Of a stretch of 64,000 bases of DNA, positions 55,986-64,000 are shown piece after piece. The number at the start of each line of letters is the position of its first letter. Position 1 is the stretch's first letter. Made by a program: the position numbers and the translations under genes. The notes beneath the pieces are model-generated. The model saw only the letters and a list, made by a program, of their open reading frames with translations, searched no databases and was not told the DNA's origin. The stretch is taken from positions 84,076,896-84,140,895 of the forward strand of contig OX104119.1 in NCBI GenBank assembly GCA_944474755.1, written 5' to 3'. Source of the DNA: Limnoperna fortunei (taxonomy: Eukaryota > Mollusca > Bivalvia > Mytilida > Modiolidae).

Positions 55986-57372
55986 TATATTTTTCTTATC
56001 GACATCTTTACTTGTTCTATAACAATTCAGTATAAAATATATCGACCTAAAAATGTCGATGTGTTTCATAAACATATAATAACAATCGATAAAACTCATA
56101 TTAACATTTTATAATGAATTTCTTCATTGCGACTTAAATTATATCGAGAAAGACACATTAATGCATTTTATGGTATTTTTAAAACCCCAGTTCTTGCGAA
56201 AGATGTGGATATGGCGAGTTCAAAATGCTGAATTATGTCGAAAACAACAACAAATAAATGTCCTAAATACGTTTCCATACTGCCCCAAAACGAAAACCCG
56301 TGTTAGCAGATAAACTCCCAAATGGTAATCGATTATCAAAATCTGATTGTGCAAAATGTTGGCGATTTAAAATGCAAACATTTTTTTTCTCAATCGACTT
56401 CCTGTTTACGCCTTTCTGACTGAACGGTGTCGCAACTTGCAATTTTTTTGTCGAAAACTGTAAGTCATATAGACTTGGGATCACAACGATTGATCAATAT
56501 ATTACATTTGAAATGTCAAGGTCAAAGGTAACCTTTGGTCCTGTAAGCATCGATATCACAAGTGTTAATTGGTGTTAAATATTAAATGCAGCAATGTGCT
56601 GAAACTGTACTTCAAAGACGATGCACCTAATTACCTATACTACAATCTTGATTTCCATCGTGACGCCATCCAGGGCATCAATCATTTTCGTTGGAATACA
56701 TGCTAGATCTGTTGTAAATAAACCAGAAAAAAATAAGTTATTAAGTTTTGTAAAGTAAAGTATAAGGTATCACATCCTCTCATCTAACATTATGTTATTT
56801 GGTTTGATTAGATAGGCAGCAATACCTTTGACAATGTAAGTCGATACATTCAACGTTATACAATATCATAACAGTGAATTGATGACTAATAAGCTACTCA
56901 ACCAAGTGTTTATTCTACCTAGGTTTTAGTTATCTCTTCAGGAGTTATATGGCAGTTACATGACTTAATTGATCATTAAGTGAAATTCATCTCTCAAATA
57001 TGATTGGAGAATAGTTATCCTGTTTGAGAATTAAAATAACCGAATAATATCGTGGATTGTATCAACTGAATGAACTAAAATTAAAATAAATTACAATAAA
57101 TCAACGACGAACATGTCTGAGTTTGTTCTTACATGTACCATGAAACCCTTAAGTCTATTGGGGTTTTTAATGTGCAGTGTACATAGCTTTCAAAACAACA
57201 AAGAGTAGGATTTACATGTTGTCAAACACACAATAATAAAATACGACTTTTAACGGACCGAACACCTAAGTGGTCACAAGATTAATTTTTAAAAATCGCA
57301 AATAATGATTCCTTGCAAATAAACAAAGAATATCTGTCAGTTTTAATTTATGGCTGCTAATGAAGGTCCTAC
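55986..57372. other. No gene recognised; Penelope-like fragment at 56883-57010
   Basis: 56094-56170 is related to the MITE interior. 56883-57010 (AAGCTACTCAACCAAGTGTT, ATGACTTAATTGATCATTAA, TCAAATATGATTGG) matches 46312-46430. The rest is AT-rich without identifiable domains. Confidence 0.55.
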
Positions 57373-58729
57373 TGTAACGAGGTTGGTTAGTCGGGATTGT
57401 TTGTATGGCCAAGATTTATAGAAAAACAAATAAGTAAAAGAAAATATTTTACTTAAAGAACAAAACAAAAATATGAACAAAATATACAATCAAAACAAAA
57501 GAAAAGTACAAACAAAATATAACTAAAGTCCAAAATGAGATCACAACAAAAAGAAAACTAAATCTTGAAAAATGTTTAAAAAACAGAACATAAAAGTTCA
57601 AACTAAATACAAATCAGGAACAAAACTTCAAATCATCAAAAGTAAGTTCTGAACAGAAGAAACAAAATAGTAATATAACTGAATAAACAAAATAACAAAA
57701 TATTTGAAAAAACTGAATTGACTTTCCACACATCAGCGGCCAAGGTCCAGTAGTGTGACTTGTTGAAATTTGAAATGTTCCGAGTGAATGTCGATCGAAC
57801 TTCACAACATAGCAAACGGACAACAATTTGGTTGTCCAACTGGAAATGAACTATATACAAGACAATTTTGCTTTATAACGGTCCAACGGACTTCTGACAT
57901 TGGAATAAACGAATCTGATGAAGAATCTCTCGGTAAACGAATACACGGACTTCAAATATTTAGAAAATTTCATTTTTATATAACAGACATCTTGAATTTC
58001 CGCTATCCTAAATAATAGACTGTAATCCAACGGACTGTGTTCCGACGGAAATACTTCCAACATTTAAAGCCGAAATTCCGGATTTAAAATAAATTAAACG
58101 GATATAAAATATAATGAAAATATCTGTACATCCTATCGTATAGTGACTGGAAACTAACGGATAGGAAAAATGGTTGTCCGTAAATTTCATCTAAGTACCA
58201 AATCTCATCTCTGGCTAATAAATGAGACTAAAAACCCCTGAAATGAACAAAAGTATCCAAACTTTACCCAATTGAACTACTAACACGGTTTCTAATGATT
58301 TAAACCCGACTGAGACTGAACGCGACAATATCTCAATGAGCGAACCGATTTTCACGCAGAAAATTGCAAAAAATAAATAAAACCACTTACCTGGGTTATA
58401 ATACATCAATTCACATCATTGGAAAGAAACCCCATGTCCTGTACTGACAATCCCGAGTACTTATCCATGAGAACTAAATGTATACCTCCAACATGTTCGC
58501 CATCTAAACGTCCAGTGATGATTACAGGTAAACTCACCTTATATATCATCTGAGCTCGTGCAGATAATTCCGCGCGAAATATTTTACTAGTCCATTTAAC
58601 ACTTACCTTAAAGTGATTAATTTAATTAAATACCAATCAAGTATAACTCTGAGGAATGAATGAAGTCAAAACCATAAAACTAGTAAAAACAAATAATAAC
58701 TACATAATACATAAATAAAGTTCGTTACA
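57373..58729 (-). repeat. 3' LTR (left in window)
   Basis: Starts TGTAACGAGGTTGG and ends GTTCGTTACA, i.e. TG...CA termini with a TGTAAC/GTTACA inverted end. The preceding bases CCTAC (57368-57372) are the expected 5-bp target duplication; the partner is outside the window. Short open frames inside occur identically in the other LTR and are not genes. Confidence 0.9.
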
Positions 58730-58730
58730 T

Positions 58731-58748
58731 ACGCCCTCCCTCAAAAGA
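58731..58748 (-). promoter_or_regulatory. Polypurine tract of the gypsy element
   Basis: On the minus strand TCTTTTGAGGGAGGGCG lies directly before the 3' LTR, where plus-strand DNA synthesis would be primed. Confidence 0.75.
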
Positions 58749-58876
58749 CTAAATACCGTTTAGTCCAACCAAGAATAAACGAACTTCTACACGATAAACA
58801 TTACATAGACAAAGACCTGAAAACAAGACAATTTGTCTGGCGTCGCAATGACGAATAATCTGTCTAATAGAAATTA

Positions 58877-60399
58877 CTAACCCAGGGGCCTATCGGAATC
58901 ATCTAACCTGGATAGAATATCTGCTACGATGTTCTGTCTACCTGGAATGTGAAAAACTGTAAAACGAAATTCCTGTAAAAGTAAACTCCAACGCAGAAGT
59001 CTCTGGTTGCTAGTCTTCACCCTATCAAGCCACTGTAAGGAGCATGATCACTGTTAATAGAAAACTCTCTTCCTTCTAAGTATACCTTTAGCGTTTTTAA
59101 CGCCCATACTATGGCATAACACTCCTTCTCTATGACCGCATAGTTCAATTCGGAACCACTTAACTTCTTGCTGACCAACATCACTGGATGTCTGCCATCT
59201 TCAAACTCTTGCTCAAGTACGGCACCAAGACCTTTGTTGGAAGAATCAGTCTGTAAAATAAACCTTTTAGTAAAATCAGGACTTCTTAAAACTTGACCAT
59301 TACAAATTGCCTGTTTTAATTGATCAAATGAATCTTGGTGGATTTGTAACCACTTAACCTTGTTCGGGACATTCTTCTTTGTGAGATCCGTCAAAGGTAG
59401 GGCGTTCTCCGAAAACTTAGGAATAAACTTCCTATAAAATCCTACCAGCCCTAAGAAAGATCTTACATTCTTCTTTGTAGTTAGTACAGGGAACTTCAAA
59501 ATGGCTTCGACCTTGTCCTGAACGGGCTTAAGCTTACCACTTCCTGCTATATGTCCTAGAAACTCTAGTTCAGCAAATCCTAACGAACACTTACTTGGTT
59601 TAGCCGTCAAATAACTGTCTCGCAAAACTTGAAAAACCGTCCTCAGATGATCGAGATGCAACTCCCAACTGTCGCTGAATATACCTACATCATCAATAAA
59701 TGCGTTTGCGTATTCTTCGTGACCATGTAGCACCTTCTTCATCATGCGGACAAAAGTTGCGCCAGCATTTACCATACCAAACGGCATTACCGTAAATTGG
59801 TAGTGACCAAACGTCGTGACAAACGCACTCTTCCGTTTTCCATCTTCGTCTAACGGAACTTGCCAGTATCCCTTGCAGAGATCTAACTTACTAATGTACT
59901 TCGCTTTACTAACCTTGTTCAGAATGTCTTCCATACGTGGCATCGGAACAGGATCGAAAACAGTTACCGAGTTCAAACCTCTGTAATCGATGCAAAAACG
60001 AATGCTCGAATCTGGCTTACGAACAAGAACTACCGGGGCAGCATATGGACTATCAGAAGGCTCTACTATACCTGCCTGTAACATATTATCGACCTCACCC
60101 TTTACCTGGCTCTTTAGCGCATATGGAATCTGGAACGGCTTCTTGTAAATCGGCTCATCCGTCGTAGTCTTGATTGTATGCTGAATAACATCGGTGATCT
60201 TCGGCATATCACTGAATATGTCTGAATACTCACTTAATAGGCTCTCCAGCTGTCCCTTCTCCTTGTCAGTTAACTCGTTACAGATCGTAACGTCTCTTGT
60301 ACTTTCCTTTCCTACCATTTCCGGTGATATCTTCTCGTGAAACGTGTCATCTTGGTGGTCGTCTTCTGAACTTACACTAGCAATTACCTCTAAACATGA
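58877..60399 (-). pseudogene. Gypsy RT-RNase H part of the polyprotein, one frameshift
   Basis: In the same frame as the gag-integrase frame, separated from it only by a TAG (60400-60402). Counted from the methionine at 60318: RT motifs SKLDLCKGYWQVPL (catalytic Asp ~146), MPFGMVNAGATF and the FIDD box (~207-210); connection region FLGLVGFYRKFIPKF; RNase H with ILQTDSSNKGLGAVL (Asp ~358), NYAVIEKEC (Glu ~397/399) and INSDHAPY (Asp ~424). One base is missing near 59038, so that frame stops at 59017. The RNase H C-terminus (WLDRV..., ending at a stop at 58877-58879) continues in the next frame. Product: RNA-dependent DNA polymerase and RNase H. Confidence 0.9.
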
Positions 60400-63171
60400 C
60401 TAAACTTCAAGCTTTTCAGGATCTTGTACTGATCTTTCATACCACTGCTTCAACATGTTGACATGAAAAATCTTCTCTGTACTTCCTCTCAGTTTCACTT
60501 TGTAGTCAACCGGACTTACCTTGTCTGTAATCGCATACGGACCCTTCCAACTAGCAAGTAACTTTGACGTTTTAGTGGGAAGTAATACGAGCACTTTCTG
60601 GCCAACCTCAAACTGTCTTGACCTTGCCTTCCTATCGTAGTAAGTTATCTGTTTCTTCTTCGCTGCCTGTTCATTCTCTCTAGCGATGTCATACATGGTC
60701 TTGAGCTTCTCTCTGGTTTCTAATAAGTAACTCAACACGGAATTACTACTCTCTGTAGGTTCTTCCCATTCTTTCTTTAAAATAGCAAGAGGACCACGAA
60801 CATGTCTACCATATAACATTTCAAAATGTGAAAACCCTGTTGTCTCGTTAGGCACCTCTCTGTATGCAAACAACAAGTATGGAATGTATTTATCCCAGTT
60901 TGTAGGTTGCTTCTGTGCATAGCTCTTCAGCATCTTTTTTAATGTTCCATTAAAGTTTTCAACTAGCCCGTTTGCTGATGGATGGTATGATGTTGTGCAC
61001 AATTTGTGTATCTTAAGTAACTTACATACCTGTGTCATTAAATCTGACATGAAATTACTTCCTTGGTCTGTCAACAACTCTTTTGGCACTCCTACTCTGG
61101 TAAACATCGAGATCAAAACTTCTGCCACCGTTTCAGCTTCTTGGTTAGGTAGAGGATATGCCTCTGGATATCTCGTAGCGTAGTCGATGCAAACTAAAAT
61201 ATATCTATTCTTACTTTCAGTTAAGGTAAGAGGACCAACAAAATCAACAGCAATACGCTCAAAAGGTTCATCAATGGGTGGTATACTCATAAGTGGGGCG
61301 GTAGGAATTCTACCCTTCTGCACACCCTTTTGACACTCTGGACACGACCTACAAAAGTTCGAAATATCAGAAAATATACCAGGCCAAAAGAAACGATGCA
61401 TAATACGATCCCTGGTCTTGGTACCCAAATGACCTGCCAGTGGTATATCGTGACCTAGCTTCAATATAGTCTCTCGGTATTTCTGGGGTACAACTATCTG
61501 CTGGATTGGCTGTCCCGAATCCGATCTAAAAATCCTGTAAAGTAAATCAGATTTAATACAAAAATAAGAAGGATCTTGTGGAACATCTGTAACAAGGGTT
61601 CTGATCTTATCTAAACTACTGTCACTTCTCTGAGCGTATACGAGCTCCTGTCTAGTGCATACCTGAAAACTAGGATCTGATGACAAAATCTCTATCTTAT
61701 CTGAAACAGCTAAATCATCACTGTATCTAAGCTCTGCTTCTTCAGCTTGTCTATCTCTCTCCTCCTGCTTCTTGCTCTGTGCCCTCGTCTCTACGGCGCT
61801 ACATGTATCCTTCGACTCAGCCTCTGTACTCAAATCTAAAAGCTGTGGACTAGAAATGCTAACACGGTTACCTACAATCAAATCTACAATGGGTGTATCT
61901 AATGCTAAAGCTAAAACAGTACCCGAAATAAATGGAGTGTGTATATCAATCCAAGCTTCCTTATATTCCCTCACAGTTCCGTCTGCTAAACGTATAGATC
62001 TAATCTTACCTGTAAACTTATCTTCATTAACTAAGTTGGTCTTGACAAATACACAAGTACTTCCCGAGTCTCGCAGTACATCAACAGCTTGACCGTTGAC
62101 CTTCCCTTCAACAACATCTAATCCAGAAAAATCGGACTTGTTCTGAGCACCACCGGGTATAACGCCAGGTAAACGTACAGTGACACCACCAGCATACTCG
62201 TCTACGGGATGATCTAAACATAGTGCTAACTTACCTTGGTTTGTATTGGGTTTCGTATCCCGATTCTTCATGTTGTAGTTAGGTGCTATGTGACCCTGCT
62301 TTTTACATATATAGCAAGTACGCGTTTCCTTCCTAAACTGACCTTGAGAATTGTCTTTTGGTTGAAACTTCTTTGACCCATCATTGCCCGATTTATTACC
62401 CTTACCGTAGTTCTTATGTGCAATCTGATATGACTCCGCCAACTCAATAAGTCCTTTTACATGAGTTGGTCTTCGTTCTTGGATCCATGTTCTGAGTTCT
62501 CTGTCGCTACTTACCATAAGTTGTTCTCTCAATACCAAGTCATAAAACTTATCGAAGTCACCATTGACTTCTTCCCGTTCACACCAGTGTCCGAGGAAAC
62601 CTTCTAGTCTTACTGAGTACTCCCTAAATGACTCACCATTCATCTGGGTTGAATGCCTAAACTTGCCCCTATATACCTCGGATGTTAACTCATACCTAAC
62701 AAGGATCGCGGTCTTAATACTGTCATAATTGCGGCTTTCGACCTCGCTTAGACGTGCATATGCTTCAAGAGCTTTACCACAAAGAGGAGGGACTAAACGC
62801 AACGGCCACTCCGACTTGTGAATTTTGTGAAGTGTGACAAGCTTCTCAAAAGATCGTAAAAATACATCCGGATCTTGACCTTCTTGAAACTTAGGTAGTT
62901 TTGACTTTAAGGTGTCGGATTTACTACCAGCGCCATGACCAATACATTGAGTCAATTCTTTCTCTCTTACCTCAAGCTCTCTACTCTTCACATCACGCTC
63001 CATCTCTGCTTTCTTTATCTCACGCTCAGCTTTCTTCATCTCACGCTCAGCTGCTCTTTCTTCACACTCAGCTGCTTGCATCTCTCTATACATAGCTAAA
63101 CAATTTGTCATAGATTCACCTTTGTCAATCAACTCTTGTACCCATACGGGTAAACCCTGTGACGTCATCAT
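60400..63171 (-). CDS. Gypsy gag-protease-integrase polyprotein
   Basis: Likely start MTSQGLPVWVQEL (ATG pair at 63171/63168; the open frame extends six codons upstream to 63189). Residues counted from 63189: charged coiled coil 36-80; capsid-like region ~95-180; SCAN-like segment ~170-258 (FLGHWCEREEV...LREQL...ELRTWIQERRP); zinc knuckle 292-305 (CYICKKQGHIAPNY, last Cys replaced by Tyr); aspartic protease LRDSGST ~374 and IVDLIVG; integrase zinc H580/H587/C616/C619; DDE core D649, D708, E744 with the canonical 35-residue D-E spacing; GPY/F module 883. Ends at TAG 60400-60402, after which RT follows in frame. Integrase before RT is unusual for gypsy. Confidence 0.92.
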   Translation of the reverse strand: MMTSQGLPVWVQELIDKGESMTNCLAMYREMQAAECEERAAEREMKKAEREIKKAEMERDVKSRELEVREKELTQCIGHGAGSKSDTLKSKLPKFQEGQDPDVFLRSFEKLVTLHKIHKSEWPLRLVPPLCGKALEAYARLSEVESRNYDSIKTAILVRYELTSEVYRGKFRHSTQMNGESFREYSVRLEGFLGHWCEREEVNGDFDKFYDLVLREQLMVSSDRELRTWIQERRPTHVKGLIELAESYQIAHKNYGKGNKSGNDGSKKFQPKDNSQGQFRKETRTCYICKKQGHIAPNYNMKNRDTKPNTNQGKLALCLDHPVDEYAGGVTVRLPGVIPGGAQNKSDFSGLDVVEGKVNGQAVDVLRDSGSTCVFVKTNLVNEDKFTGKIRSIRLADGTVREYKEAWIDIHTPFISGTVLALALDTPIVDLIVGNRVSISSPQLLDLSTEAESKDTCSAVETRAQSKKQEERDRQAEEAELRYSDDLAVSDKIEILSSDPSFQVCTRQELVYAQRSDSSLDKIRTLVTDVPQDPSYFCIKSDLLYRIFRSDSGQPIQQIVVPQKYRETILKLGHDIPLAGHLGTKTRDRIMHRFFWPGIFSDISNFCRSCPECQKGVQKGRIPTAPLMSIPPIDEPFERIAVDFVGPLTLTESKNRYILVCIDYATRYPEAYPLPNQEAETVAEVLISMFTRVGVPKELLTDQGSNFMSDLMTQVCKLLKIHKLCTTSYHPSANGLVENFNGTLKKMLKSYAQKQPTNWDKYIPYLLFAYREVPNETTGFSHFEMLYGRHVRGPLAILKKEWEEPTESSNSVLSYLLETREKLKTMYDIARENEQAAKKKQITYYDRKARSRQFEVGQKVLVLLPTKTSKLLASWKGPYAITDKVSPVDYKVKLRGSTEKIFHVNMLKQWYERSVQDPEKLEV

Positions 63172-63258
63172 TGCAAAATAAAAATACAATTTGCAAAACA
63201 GAAGTGGTCAAAAATAAAAAGACCAGAAAATAGTTAACTATAAATGTTGACCGGAAAC

Positions 63259-63278
63259 AATCCCACCGCTGCCACCAT
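63259..63278 (-). promoter_or_regulatory. Primer-binding site, tRNA-Leu type
   Basis: Minus strand TGGTGGCAGCGGTGGGATT begins one base inside the 5' LTR. It is complementary to the 3' end (...AATCCCACCGCTGCCA-CCA) of a eukaryotic tRNA-Leu, from memory of tRNA-Leu(AAG). Confidence 0.75.
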
Positions 63279-64000
63279 TGTAACGAGGTTGGGTAGTCGG
63301 GATTGTTTGTATGGCCAAGATTTATAGAAAAACAAATAAGTAAAACAAAATATTTTACTTAAAGAACAAAACAAAAATATGAACAAAATATACAATCAAA
63401 ACAAAAGAAAGGTACAAACAAAATATAACTAAAGTCCAAAATGAGATCACAACATAAAGAAAACTAAATCTTGAAAAATGTTTAAAAAAACAAAACATAA
63501 AAGTTCAAACTAAATACAAATCAGGAACAAAACTTCAAATCATCAAAAGTAAGTTCTGAACAGAAGAAACAAAATAGTAATATAACTGCATAAACAAAAT
63601 AACAAAATATTTGAAAAAACTGAATTGACTTTCCACACATCAGCGGCCAAGATCCAGTAGCGTGACTTGTTGAAATTTGAAATGTTCCGAGTGAATGTCG
63701 ATCGAACTTCACAGCATAGCAAACGGACAACAATTTGGTTGTCCAACTGGAAATGAACTATATACAAGACAATTTTGCTTTATAACGGTCCAACGGACTT
63801 CTGACATAGTAATAAACGAATCTGACGAAGAATCTCTCGGTTAACGAATACACGGACTTCATAAATTTAGAAAATTTCATTTTTATATAACAGACATCTT
63901 GAATTTCCGCTATCCTAAATAATAGACTGTAATCCAACGGACTGTGTTCCGACGGAAATACTCCCAACATTTAAAGCCGAAATTCCGGATTTAAAATAAA
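63279..64000 (-). repeat. 5' LTR (right in window), first 722 bp visible
   Basis: Aligned base by base with 57373 onward; about 16 substitutions and one indel over 722 bp. By the length of the left LTR it should end near 64635, outside the window. Confidence 0.9.

Larger units (their letters stand above)
57373..64000 (-). mobile_element. Ty3/gypsy LTR retrotransposon of the Gmr1 type (right LTR cut by window end)
   Basis: LTRs TGTAACGAGG...GTTCGTTACA: left 57373-58729 (1357 bp), right from 63279, of which 722 bp are visible. Polypurine tract and primer-binding site sit at the expected ends. On the - strand the domain order is gag, zinc knuckle, protease, integrase, RT, RNase H. That order is normal for copia but not gypsy elements; with gypsy-type RT/integrase and a SCAN-like gag it matches Gmr1-like elements. 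The visible LTR parts differ at about 16 positions plus one indel (~2%), so the insertion is young. Confidence 0.9.

Noticed and set aside
57614..58063. Short minus-strand proteins in the LTR
   Set aside because: They occur in both LTRs (also 63521-63970), vary with the LTR and show no domain; LTRs are non-coding here.
59937..62092. Plus-strand open frames opposite the gypsy polyprotein
   Set aside because: Antisense shadows of the strongly supported minus-strand coding sequence.

Overview
The window is animal genomic DNA, AT-rich, with spliced genes, no operons and a very high load of transposable elements and tandem arrays. Bivalve-type tRNA-derived SINEs, pearl/Helentron-like elements with internal tandem repeats, and the eEF1B protein sequence point to a bivalve mollusc, probably mussel-like. 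This assignment is an inference; no mitochondrial or rRNA marker is present.

The one intact host gene is EEF1B2 (translation elongation factor 1-beta, 222 aa). It has six exons on the + strand between 6261 and 24992, an oligopyrimidine tract upstream of the ATG, and a candidate poly(A) signal at 25051. Intron 1 contains a 200-N assembly gap and several foldback elements. At the exon 2/intron 2 boundary, a ~64-bp segment spanning the 5' splice site (44 bp of exon plus 20 bp of intron) has been amplified into about 61 tandem copies (12531-16503), so intron 2 carries dozens of near-perfect decoy splice donors. A hAT-like element is inserted at the end of this array. Later introns hold several SINE copies, a hAT-type MITE and a pearl-like element.

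From 25.3 to 34.6 kb, downstream of EEF1B2, lie three arrays of one 58-bp satellite in the orientations + / - / +. The last two meet head to head at 32567 with a 10-bp spacer, giving a palindrome with arms of about 2 kb. The 2.5-kb spacer between arrays 1 and 2 is made of other dispersed repeats.

From 37.25 to 41.89 kb is a degenerate ISL2EU DNA transposon with matching terminal inverted repeats. It carries a SWIM/YqaJ-nuclease/PHD gene on + and a THAP-DDE transposase gene on -, both broken. From 42 to 57 kb are relics: a foldback element, Penelope-like reverse transcriptase fragments, a decayed Ty3/gypsy fragment, a receptor-tyrosine-kinase-like exon with an out-of-frame deletion, a twin-primed (5'-inverted) LINE insertion with a 17-bp target duplication, and a repeat field rich in GGCGGCCATTTT motifs.

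From 57.37 kb to the window end is a young Ty3/gypsy LTR retrotransposon on the - strand (LTRs about 2% diverged over the visible part). Its domain order is gag-protease-integrase-RT-RNase H, the copia-like order of Gmr1 elements, and its gag has a SCAN-like segment. One in-frame TAG separates integrase from RT, and one frameshift breaks RNase H.
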